From assembly GCF_026745355.1 (NCBI RefSeq), contig NC_079209.1, forward strand, positions 47,341,461-47,405,460: a DNA stretch of 64,000 nucleotides, given 5' to 3'. Under the pieces are notes generated by a model. The model was not told where the DNA came from. It saw only the letters and a list, made by a program, of their open reading frames with translations, and made no database searches. Source of the DNA: Beta vulgaris subsp. vulgaris. Taxonomy: Eukaryota > Streptophyta > Magnoliopsida > Caryophyllales > Amaranthaceae. Within the stretch, counting starts at the first letter, position 1. The number at the start of each line of letters is the position of its first letter. A program made the translations under genes and the position numbers. This document shows, in pieces, positions 45,261 to 64,000 of this stretch.

Positions 45261-47842
45261 TTAAATATGATATCGCCCAAATTCAGGGAAAAGATCCAAT
45301 TAAATGTAGCAATTTTTGGCAATGTTTAAATCTCCATTTTTTTTGTTTGCAATTTGCACGGGTTCAGTTGGTCCTATCAAGAGTTACCAGCAAAATGGTT
45401 TAAAAATTTTAACTTGTAATAAAGATCACAGGATCTCAAGATAACAAGAGAGAAAGAGGTGAGCGGGACTATGGAAAGTGGACTGCAGAGTGGAAGAAGA
45501 AGTGGTTGCATGATTGAATCCCAATAATGGAGCGAATTGTGATTTTATCTGATCCTCAAAGTGAAGCAATGAGCAAAGCAAATACTTTTTCAATCAACTT
45601 TTTTAGAAAATAGTCACGTCGTACCATAATATTAACTACATTAGTCATTGAACATATGAGTTATAAGCTAATACTAAAATATTCCTAATGAAAACTATGA
45701 TTATAAAAAGTTTAAACCACGAGCTAATATTCACACCTTGATTTAAGGAGAAACATCCTAAAATCATAAAATTTATAAACAAAAGAAATTTTCGTGCATT
45801 TTGTACGGGTCAAAGACCTAGTACTTTCAACATATCAACATTACTAATTACAATTTTATAATAATTTATGATCAAAGATATCATAAGTGGTTATAGTTTG
45901 GACTGACAGTGGTGAAAGTCCACAGAAACCAATGCACTAACATATTAGTTAAATGAGAAATATGTATACTTTCAACATATCATCATTCATTAAAGTTTGG
46001 AACCGAAACTGGAACCACCGAGTATAGATTCATAAGTACGATGTGATTTTTACTTTTTATTTACAAAACTAATATTTTAGCCACTATTCTTGTATTCTAA
46101 ACATTTTCTTAAGAAATTACAATAAATTAAAACCCACTTAAGTCATAGAAAGCCAAATAGAGCAATAACGTCTTATAAGTGTACAAAATTGTATTATACC
46201 CAAATCTTTATATGAAAAACACTTCTGACAATTTCAATATTAGATTGCTTAATCGAGTACCCCAAGTGTTTCTAGTTCTGAAATATAGAGAACTAGATTC
46301 ATAATTGATTTCAACTGCTTTTTGTCTCTTTACCCAAAACACGAACCAACAAAATCAGTTTCGATCTTAAATCAGTGATGCTTAATCGATTATTGGACCT
46401 AATACTAACTACTTTTCTCACCTATACTAATTAAAATTTTGCAAAAGTCACCATATGGAGATTGTGCAAAAGAAAAAATTGCCAATAACAATCTTTTATA
46501 TACACTTTTACACAAATAATTACCTCTTTTAAGGAACTCCCTTTTAACTACCAAAACTTAATAAATCGCTACCACATGATGAATTTTATCCAAGTATTTG
46601 TTTGGTGGGGCCCACTAACTAACACCAATTACCTTTCTAAGCCCTTGATTTCTCTCACTTTTAGCCTTTCTTCTGTTTGCTTTAACTCATCTTCTTTACT
46701 CAATTACTCCTATTCAATTCACTACATTAACAACACACTTTAAGATACATGAACAAGATGAATTCTTCTCTCCTTTCTCCTCTCTCCTCATCATTTTCTT
46801 TGTTGTCAACTTGTCATTGTCATTGTCATCAACTCATTTCTCTTGCAATGAATTCCACTTTTGAATTTTCTTAGCTGCAATCTAGTCTTGGAGGAAGAAG
46901 AATATCTCTTTTATATAGTAAAGGGAAAAATTTATTAAAAGCAATTTCATGGATATAATAGAGAAATTGAAGAGTTGTTGAAAAGAAAATTGAAAATCAA
47001 ATAAACTGCAAACTATAAACCTTAATTTCTAAGATGAATAAATCTTATTTTTTGAAACAATTGTTAAACTCGAAATTAGCCTTGAAATGGTCGAATGAAC
47101 TTGGTAGAAGTGGTCGAATCAACTTAGTAGAAATTTTTTCCAACCTAATTTAAGAGAGTCGGGGGAAGATTTTGCTTTTGAGATGATTTGATAAGAACTG
47201 GAAGAAGAAATGGTTATTTCAGATGAAGTATAGGGATGGGAAGTATGTATAATTTAGAGGATTATAAACCAAATCCGCCCCCAGTTGAGTAGGAATTTAA
47301 TGGGTACGTAGTGGGCGAGTGTTGATGACAAAAGTTATATCCACTATGAGTAGTGGGTAGGTGGTGAATTTAATAGCTTATCCAGCAACCTTGCACGACA
47401 TCCACCTTCCCTTCCTTTAAATATAGTGAAACTATTAGGTCAGACCGTCTGACTTAATGTGTTTGGTCGGACGGGCTGAGCCCAAAAGTTTCACTTATAA
47501 GAGACGCGCGCAGGTTTTTTTGGTTTTTTTTTTCTTTGTTTTTGTTTAACGGTACAATTAGGTTTTTATACGATTTTTAAACTTCTTTCGTTCTTCATTG
47601 TTCTTATTTCAATCTTTCTTCTTCTTTCAAAATTTCTTCTTATTTCTACTTTTGCTCTCGATTTTTTTGCTTTTCTTCTCTTCCAATTTACTATATTTTT
47701 GTTCGAAATTCTATATTTGATTACTGTCGGAAATTGATTTAAAATACTACATCACAAATATAGTTAAGAGGATCAGAGATGAAGTTTCTAGGTATAATTT
47801 GGTTGGATTTTTCGCTGATTTTACGCAGCTTCTCGTGAAAAA
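45261..47842. other. AT-rich intergenic DNA with one Helitron-like 3' end
   Basis: No recognised gene. At about 45791-45821 a short hairpin (CGTGCATTTTGTACG) followed by CTAG and T resembles a degenerate Helitron terminus, with no matching start found. A CT-rich segment with a TATATAAAAG box on the minus strand (about 46910) and an ATG at 46749 open to 46874 (41 codons) were examined; neither is convincing. Confidence 0.45.
47430..47520. repeat. Small inverted-repeat segment
   Basis: GTGAAACT (47427 on) and AGTTTCAC (about 47487) form inverted ends around TCAGACCGTCTGACTT and GGTCGGACGGGCTGA. The motif resembles the AGACGGTCT ends at 1097-1275. Class unclear. Confidence 0.35.
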
Positions 47843-48150
47843 CACTAACTGAAAAGAATAAGTTTGATTGGAATACATTTGTTTAAATGAAAAAGTTAAA
47901 GAGGTAACTGAAACAATATAAAGACCAACTAAAAACTGTAAAACTCTAATTGAAATAATGTGTTATTGGAATACATTTCTGTAAATGAAAATATTTGAAC
48001 AGTAATTGAAACAATATAAATACCAACTGGATAATTTGTAGAGTTAACTGAAAATAATAAGTCTGGTTGGAATACATTTGTGTAAATGAAAATTTTATAC
48101 AGTAACTGAAGTAATATAAATACCAAATGAAAATTGTAGAGAAACTAACT
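47843..48150. repeat. Three tandem copies of a unit of about 103 bp
   Basis: Each copy contains AACTGAAA, TTGGAATACATTTGTGTAAA, CAATATAAATACCAACT and a TTGTAGAG-like joint. The copies differ at perhaps one base in six. Function unknown. Confidence 0.8.
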
Positions 48151-49119
48151 GAAGCAATGTGAACAATAACTGAAAATATTTAAGTTAGGATGCGCATTTT
48201 TGTGCGTGTTGGTGCTTTGTCCGACGAGGTGGTTTTGTGTTAGACGAATCTGATACAATACCATCTCTTAAATATAACATATTATTTTTGTCCCTAAGAC
48301 CAAAAGTAATAAATCCAATTATCAAAGATCTAGTTGGTTGGTAGCTTATGATCACATTTTTTTATTTCGTTAATTTCATAGCATTTGACGGGTCCATTTG
48401 AGGTGGATATGAGGCGGGTATATGTGGTTAATAGATATCCAATTGAGTGGTGGGATGAATGTGGAGTTAGGTTTATGCCCGCTTGGACGAGTATGGATAT
48501 TAGATTTGTACTCGCCATGGGTAGTGGATAGGTGATGGGTAGATACCCTTTAGGTGGATATGAGGGAAGGAGGTATCCGTATTTGACTCGCCCAATTGTC
48601 GTTCCTAATGAAGTATTAAGGTGATCATCAAAAGAATAGGGAAAAGGATCAAACGTCAATTAATCTCCCCCATCAAACGAATTTGAGAATGAAACTCCTC
48701 AAATGATAGTGATTTTTTTTTAGGTTTTAGTAGTTACTTAATTTATAATAAAAAGTATATTTTTTAAAAAAATAGGTAAGTTGAAATTCTTGCAACAAGG
48801 CGGGAAGTTGGCAATTCTCTTGCAAGAGTTATAATTTGATCTTTAGATTTCTAAATCGGAGGTGATGTCAATACTACTACTAGGCTATTACTTGCTACTC
48901 ATAAAAAGTAGTGTATTTAAATAAAGGCAAAGCTTGGCCTAAATAATGATTAAGATTTGGTTTCATGACTTCAAGGTCATGGGATCAAATCCCACGAGGG
49001 ATTATTTGGGGTGAAGTTTCCCTTACCATCTCCCCCTTCCTCCAATAAGTATGATCTGCAAATCTGATTGATTGTATATGTATTATGTGCCCAACTTTTA
49101 AAGAAAATATAAAAAGTAA
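48151..49119. other. Intergenic DNA with a possible SINE (48930-49095)
   Basis: About 48380-48600 repeats GGTGGATATGAGG/GGGTAGATACCC-type words. At 48930-49095 there is a B-box-like GGGATCAAATCCC (48981-48993) with an A-box-like TTGGCCTAAATAATGATTAAG about 40 bases before it, suggesting a decayed SINE. No gene. Confidence 0.4.
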
Positions 49120-51004
49120 TCATATATAATATTAAAGCAAGAAAAAATTGTCCTACGTGGCAAGACCTCAACCTTCCTCTGTTCTCCTTCACCCTCAACT
49201 TTTCGACCTAATGCTTGCTTATGCCACGTGGCATTGCTAAAAATAATTTTAACAATAATCAATTAATTCCTCCGATTGTGTAACAATGAAGGAAATAATA
49301 TCAACTACAATAACTAAAGGAATCAATCAACCAATTATCAATTAAGGAAACAAATCAAATATTATCTTTTTTTTAAACGAAAATCATATATTATCTTAGC
49401 GGTCATTCTTATTATTTTCACAAAAACCAGTTATGGAATTATTTTCAAGCTAAATACCAATTTAGAGGAGAGAGAAAATATACAATGAAAAAGATGAATT
49501 GATATAACAACTTTAAGTTTTTCACTAATACAAGATACTCAAAAGTCAAAATATGAAATTTCAAATATAAAACAAATATTAGCTAAGTACAAGCCAATGG
49601 GTGCGTTGGTATAACAACTTTAAGTTTTTCATCACACCTATCAAACTTATATAATATAATTAATTTAAAAATTACCTAATTTCAAGCCAATGGGTACATT
49701 GGTCTAATAATTTTTTTTTTAATATTATTCACTTTTGGTAATGAATACCACACCATTATCATGAGATGCTAGCCCCTTCAAGAAAATATGCAAATGTAAT
49801 AATAATAGTAATGCAAGTTTATTTTATTACCAAACAAGAAATAAAAAGATGATTTTGTTGAAAAAAATATAACACACCATGATTATGACTAGAGATTACA
49901 TATAACAAAAACAATAACAACTCAAATATTCAATTTTTAGTCCCAAAGTGGTTTAGGTAAGCTAATATGATAATCATAAAAAAATCATATCCATGACCAA
50001 TACATACTAAAAGTATTTTTTTAAAAAAAACAAATTAAAGTGAGAGAGGTAAAATAAGAGTTCATCTATATATATGTTCAAGAAATTGAATTAGGTAAAA
50101 AAAATGAAAACCAATATATAAGCATCTGTCTACTTTAACTAATTTTGACATAACTATGATAATATAAGTTTGGAAAATTTAGATAAGATTAAACAAATTT
50201 AGATATATAATTAAGTGTTTTTCAGACAACTTAAGGGAAAATTAAGAAAATGTACAAGATAAGTTGTTTAAAGATAAAAATGGATATTCTTCTCACTACT
50301 AAAAAGTTAAGGTCAAGAGTACATTAAAACATTAATCTATGGCAATTCTCTCTCCAATTTATTGGATATATATTAATATATTATTCTATTATTGCGACAA
50401 GAAGGTTGACAACCTTAGGCTTAGGGACTAGGGTCACTCAAATATTTTCCCACATTCTTACATTCAAATGAAACAAACGATATAAGTACATACACTTATG
50501 AACTTACGCTTGATACTAATATCATTTTTAAAGAAAATTCACACTTTGAATTTGGCCCATTCTATAAAAATTATAAAATAAAAGAGTAGGAGAGAGAGTG
50601 AAAACATGATACATGTGCTTAAATTATAAAATAAAGCTTTCTTTAATTTTTATAATAGTTTGCGAATTATTTTGCAATTTTATGAAATATCCCAAAAAGA
50701 AATATGTTGCGTGTATTAAGAAACTAAGAATAGTAATTATTTTTCTTCAATATAATCCAATATTCTTTAACTAATTATTCTTGCAAAAAAAAAACTAATA
50801 TAACTGTTCATAAATTTAACATCCTAAACTCAAATTATATATGAAAGTATGAGTGAATCATGAAGTAGTTGACATTATAGGATATCAATAATTATTTCTT
50901 ATATGCATGATTAAATATAGTTTCCTTGCTAAAATAGATATTTCTCACTTATTCATCATTAAAGTTAAGCAGCGCCATGATTTTCTTATATAATTAATAT
51001 TGTA

Positions 51005-51890
51005 TAATACTCATTCATTAGATGAAATGGGGAATGATGTAAGATAAAATATATCATCAAAATTGTGGTCATTTTAGGGAACTACAAGTAAAATAATTAT
51101 CTTATAATTTTATATAAAAGTAATGTTACAATTTTTAAACCATAAATCGTGGACGATATTAGACTGGAAAGAGAGATATCTAATGAGCATTGCGACACTA
51201 ATTTAGAAGGTGAATCAACAAGATGAGTTAATTGTCAAGCTTATATGTAAAAAAAAAGGGGGATTTATAAGTATTCAAGTTTAATTGGTTTATAATAGAG
51301 TGAAACTTTTGAAAAGATCAAATAAAGTTATTGAATTGGAAAAGTTGTTAATTTATTTAACTTTGTTTTGGTTTTTTTTTTCTTTGATGTAGAAGATAAT
51401 ATTGAAATGTACATCTTATAAAGAACCTATAAAACACACATATATTATACAAGTAGTGCGTATTTATATTTGTTTACATTTTCTAAATTAGTCTTAATGA
51501 ATATTAAAACTTTAGTTCGCTTAATATATTCGAAAATTGGTTTTAGGAAGAAATTAATGAATAAGGGTTAATTGTGGACCATTGAAGTCACTTGAGGTAG
51601 TCTTTGGGAGGTGAAAAGTAAATTGAGAAACCCTGTATTATACTCATTCCGTCAGATGGAATGGGAAATAAGGTATGATACAATATATCATCGAAATTGT
51701 GATCATTTCAAGTAGCAACGGGGAATAAGGTATTTAGGAAAAAAGTAGAGTGGGGAAACCCTGTATGATACTCATTCCACCAGATGAAATGGGGAATAAA
51801 GTATGATACAATATATCATCGAAATTGTGGTCATTTTAGGTAGCAACGTGGAATAAGGTATTTATACCCCGTATGGTACTCATTCCGTCA
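51005..51890. repeat. Dispersed and tandem copies of a unit of about 125 bp
   Basis: ATACTCATTC, CAGATGGAATGGG and ATATATCATCGAAATTGTGG recur at about 51008, 51640, 51768 and (partial) 51870. The second and third copies are adjacent, about 128 bp apart, and each ends in GGTATTTA. Function unknown. Confidence 0.8.
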
Positions 51891-52129
51891 GATGGAACAA
51901 ATTTCCTCTGAGGTTTCAAAAAAGGCAATTTTAGTTGGTCGTGTGTCAAAAGTCAAGGACAATCCCTATCGCATGGTGGGTTTGTATCTCCCAAGACCAG
52001 TTCTCAGTCATGGCCAATTTTATGTAGCCATTTCTCAGTCATTGGTAAAAATTGCCTAATAGTACTCCTATATCAGAAAGATAATGGGAAGTCTAATACT
52101 TTAAGGCCATTTCGAGGAAAAAATGAAGA

Positions 52130-52440
52130 TGTAATGTAGAGAGAGTTTTGAGACATGACCCTCCCCCCCTGGTTGTGGGATGAAAACCAAGTTCGTGCAA
52201 ATTTTCTCCCTGTTGAGGCGGTTGAGATCCTTAACCTTTACCATCTCAACCCTTAGATGATGGCTTTCTATGGGGCTACACCAAAATTGGTATGTTCTAC
52301 TAAATAAGACCATCACTTTATTAATTTTTTTAAGAATTCCCATACAGTTGTTGGCGATTCTATTGTATCGGAAGTGTGGAAGAAAATCTGGAATTCCAAT
52401 CTTCCTCCTAAGGTGTTGTTGGCTTTACTTATGATGATAT
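52130..52440 (+). pseudogene. Fragment of non-LTR (LINE-type) reverse transcriptase C-terminal region, zf-RVT-like
   Basis: Translated in shifting plus-strand frames, this segment gives WLWDENQVRANFLPVEAVEI, then DDGFLWGYTKIGMF and EVWKKIWNSNLPPKVLLAL. This order (a W-x-E-x-x-V..FLP block, a D..W..TK.G.FS block, then W..IW...LPPK) is the signature of the zinc-binding region after plant LINE reverse transcriptases. It has stops and frame changes and is only about 100 codons long, so it is a relic, possibly captured by the Helitron. Confidence 0.6.
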
Positions 52441-52462
52441 AATTGCTTCTGACTATATTATA

Positions 52463-52722
52463 CTTCCTCCGTTCTTTTTCTACTGCAGCAATTGGGTTTT
52501 CACGCTTGCCAATGCTCAATTTTTACTATTAATATCTTTATTTACTATTTAGTAAAATTATACAAATTTGATATTTTGAAAGTATATATCAAGACGAATC
52601 TAACAATACCCACATGACTATATTTGTCTTTACATAAAAATAACAATATATAGTGAAAGGGTATGATAGTGAATGAATAGTGTAAAAATCTCATTGTTAT
52701 ATTAGACTACGAACGGATGAAG
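52463..52722. mobile_element. Degenerate Stowaway-like MITE
   Basis: The left end CTTCCTCCGTTCTTTTTC and the right end CGAACGGATGAAG are imperfect inverted copies, with TA on both sides (52461-52462 and 52723-52724). The body carries AAGACGAATCTAACAA, also present in the intronic MITE at 57291-57545, so the two are relatives. Confidence 0.75.
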
Positions 52723-52959
52723 TAGCTTCTTAAAACATTTTGTTTTGCTCTAAAAAGAAGTCTTCCAAAACATATGAATATCATGTATCTGTTAAACAAC
52801 TTTATAATTAATATAAATGTGTATTTCTCTTAAACACAAAGTTTTTGATCAAGTAGACTAAATAATCGTTTATATGTTTTCGATGTAGCGGATATATAAA
52901 CATTTTTATTGTATTAAAGTTCCCGTGCATTATGCACGGGTCCAAAACCTAGTTACGTA

Positions 52960-53353
52960 GAAAAAAGCAAAAATATTTTTGGAAGATAGAGTAAAGAAGT
53001 TTCGATAAGCCACCTCACCACCCACCCTCTCTCTCTTCCCTTTACCAAAATCTTCAATAATCTAACCCTAACCCAAAAATTTAGCAACTTAAGTAGTAGA
53101 TTAGTAATACACTACAAAAAAAAACAATTCAACTTCTCTACTTTCTCTGTCTTTTCCTTTTCTTTCTTTCCCATAGTGGTTGTTCAATGTTCATCACATA
53201 ATAATGAGCATCTTTAATTCTATCAATCTTAGGGTTTATCATCTCCTTAATTGCAATTCTCGTTTTTGTTGAATTCAATTTTACTCCAATTTATTCCCCT
53301 CTTCTTCTTCCTAGAGTTCAATTAGGGTTTTTCGAGCTTTTTAGTTGATTTTA
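52960..53353 (+). promoter_or_regulatory. Promoter and 5' UTR of the casein kinase 1 gene
   Basis: Pyrimidine-rich stretches (CCACCCTCTCTCTCTTCCC, about 53022-53040, and CTTCTCTACTTTCTCTGTC, about 53132) and a telo-box-like CTAACCCTAACCC (53063-53075) precede the ATG. No clear TATA box lies at the right distance, which suits a housekeeping gene with a Y-patch promoter. The candidate Helitron ends at 52952, so the promoter may partly consist of transposon-derived DNA. Confidence 0.5.
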
Positions 53354-62259
<8,906 letters not shown>

Positions 62260-62880
62260 TATATACTCATGCTTACACATTATTGTAATGATAATAATAA
62301 AAATGATATCATTGTGTGATTATACTAGTGATGGATCCCTGTAGTTTCTTGGAGTTGTAAGTGACTGAGCAGCGCGAAAAGTAAACTGGAGTTGGAAACA
62401 TTCACATCGACAGGAAGAAGTATAACAGTTAGCAGTCTTATACTGTGATTCTGTGAAAGGGAGGTAATGTTTCTGTACTGGCTCTTCTCGATTTGTGTGT
62501 GTAAATCTGTGTCTATTTGCTGACTCACTCACTCGTACCCTTCTGAGATTTGCTGGCGGGTACAGTGGACATGATTGTAAAATTGCTACACTGCACCAAT
62601 GTTTCATATTGCAGGCTTATTGGTGTTATATCTCATGTGCCGAAGGCCATCTCTTTTTCCTCTTCTATATAAAATTGTACCTGTGCTGTCTGCACTCTTC
62701 TTTTTGCCGTTGCCTACTTTTTTTTTTTACTAAGATGAAGGGGAATATGGGAAATTCCTCAAATGAGTTCCATGAGGTTTGATCCCTACTTGATCGTGTT
62801 TGGTGTTCTTGTGTTGCCGGTTCATGTCCAAATGTATCTAAATTTCATTTATACATCCATGTAGTGTCCCTGTCTAACCG
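62260..62880 (+). other. 3' UTR and downstream flank of the CK1 gene
   Basis: An AATAATAAAAATG element about 35 bases after the stop (about 62292) could serve as a polyadenylation signal; a longer 3' UTR is equally possible. No other gene is seen. Confidence 0.5.
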
Positions 62881-63374
62881 CACCACAGTTAACCAAATGG
62901 TATCCTGTGATTTATTTGGGGGCAATTGGGTATATTGAGTGTTTAGAGGGTAAAGTTAGAGGCGGTATACTAAAGTAAAAAATGTATGTGATTACAGCAA
63001 TACGTATATAACAATAGCTTGTTTGTAAGCGTTAACTAGTGGTAATTATCATAATGAATTTAGTGTAGTTCTGTAAGGAAAAACTCATGTCAATATCAAT
63101 AGTAATGATAATTCATTTTCATCTGTTTTTTTTTTTTTTTTTTTTGAATTTTGCATAAATATATATTACCGCTAAGGGTGTTATAGAGATGGTTTTGCTT
63201 GGGAATGAAGATTTGAGAAGAAAATCACATGTTTGAGTAATGAGTGGAGGATATGAAAATACTAGTTTAGATTATATAATTACATTATTTATATCAGAAT
63301 TTTGAATATGGTAAACAAAAATTTAAAATATAAATACATTCAAATTCTCTTGTTTAGTTCATCCTTGACATAAA
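62881..63374. other. Intergenic DNA with decayed MITE-like sequence
   Basis: AACCAAATGGTATCC (about 62891) and GGTAATTATCATAATG (about 63051) echo the MITE at 53863-54176. A poly-T run of 19 lies at about 63127-63145. No gene. Confidence 0.45.
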
Positions 63375-63779
63375 GGCTTTGTTTGGAGAAGTATTTCAGG
63401 TGACTCAAATGATAAGGTGTTACAATTTTAAGTCACTTTATATGATTAGTGGTGTTTGATCGAGGAACTTAAATAAAATTTAAGTCCATAACTTGACTGA
63501 AATTGAGTTGGAGTAAAATATAGCGTCTGAGATCAGGTGTTGAAATTTTTTATTTGTTTTATTTTCTTTTTATCTTTTTAAGCCTAAAAACATATTTTCT
63601 TTTTATTTTTTCAAGCTTAAAAAGATATTTCAGTTACAGTCATAAATAATTTTACCAAACATGTTATGTAATCAGCTAGCTTACAGTTTCAGCACCTTAA
63701 CATTTCAGCCGCTACCTAATCAGTTTCAGCCACCTTATCAGTTTTAGCTTCATTTCAGCCAGTGTTACCAAATATAGCC
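63375..63779. mobile_element. Probable MITE with TTTCAG-rich ends
   Basis: The left end GGCTTTGTTTGGAGAAGTAT and the right end TACCAAATATAGCC are inverted copies at about 10 of 14 positions. The inner flanks have TTTCAGGTGACTC on the left and repeated TTTCAGCC(A/G) on the right. The length is about 405 bp. The target duplication was not resolved. Confidence 0.6.
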
Positions 63780-64000
63780 ATAGTGTCACGAAAAACTGTC
63801 ATATTAACACCTTAATATCAAGGTATTATGAATTATCAAAGAAAAAATATCAACATATTATATAAATCAATCTAACTTTTAACTTCAATAACTAGCATTT
63901 TCGGTTATATTGAAATCCATCGATTTTTCTTTGGGCATAAATTCTACTAAACGGTGTTCGCTAAATTGTTTTTGTTTTTAGATCTGATAGATATGTTTGT

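Larger units (their letters stand above)
49120..52952 (+). mobile_element. Candidate non-autonomous Helitron
   Basis: A TC start (TCATATATAATATTAAAG) follows an A at 49119. The right end has a near-perfect hairpin CCCGTGCATTATGCACGGG (52922-52940), eight bases of spacer, then CTAG (52949-52952) and T. Insertion between A and T, a 5' TC, and a hairpin shortly before CTRR are the defining marks of Helitrons. No Rep/helicase gene is present. The 3.8-kb body holds a degenerate tandem repeat, a LINE-like fragment and a Stowaway-like MITE. The pairing of this start with this end is an inference; the 3' end is firmer than the 5' end. Confidence 0.55.

Noticed and set aside
46749..46874. 41-codon plus-strand frame after a plausible plant leader
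   Set aside because: Ser/Leu-rich, no recognised homology, no clear TATA box or downstream exon; too weak to call a gene.

Overview
The window looks like nuclear DNA from a flowering plant, most likely a eudicot. It is AT-rich, its two host genes have many short exons bounded by GT/AG and separated by long AT-rich introns, and most of the rest is plant-type transposable elements (Ty1/copia, CACTA, hAT, Helitron-like, Stowaway- and Mutator-like MITEs, SINEs). I cannot name the species. There is no bacterial or viral gene cluster.

Layout. 1-6464: AT-rich DNA holding a decayed hAT transposase on the minus strand (2822-4110), next to a head-to-head pair of telomere-like tracts (4188-4700). 6470-11401: a non-autonomous LTR retrotransposon flanked by TTATG, coding only for a plant-transposon-type protein (broken), with a Mutator-type MITE inside. 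11536-26014: a Ty1/copia element flanked by CTACT, split in its integrase by a 9.6-kb CACTA-type transposon (13814-23426, GCG on both sides) that carries broken TNP2 and TNPA genes and a 2.7-kb intron built of about sixteen 170-bp tandem units. 26590-27495: minisatellites. 30177-31490: a solo LTR flanked by ATGAT.

32632-37521: a complete IQ-motif (IQM-family) calmodulin-binding protein gene, eight coding exons, 525 residues, with SINEs in its leader intron and in one coding intron. 38267-45260: a decayed Ty1/copia element on the minus strand, interrupted by a 3.1-kb solo LTR (GGGAC on both sides). 45261-53350: AT-rich, including a candidate Helitron (49120-52952) that ends about 400 bases before the next gene. 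53354-62259: a complete casein kinase 1 gene, fourteen coding exons, 473 residues, with several MITEs in its introns. 62260-64000: 3' flank with another MITE.

How it works together: only the two host genes look functional. One is a calmodulin-binding protein, the other a Ser/Thr kinase; nothing in the sequence links them beyond proximity. The rest is a layered record of insertions, many datable relative to one another because target-site duplications are still readable. I found no convincing undescribed gene system. The most unusual items are the tandem-repeat intron of the CACTA element, the head-to-head telomere-like tract beside the hAT remnant, and the LTR element that carries one non-pol protein.
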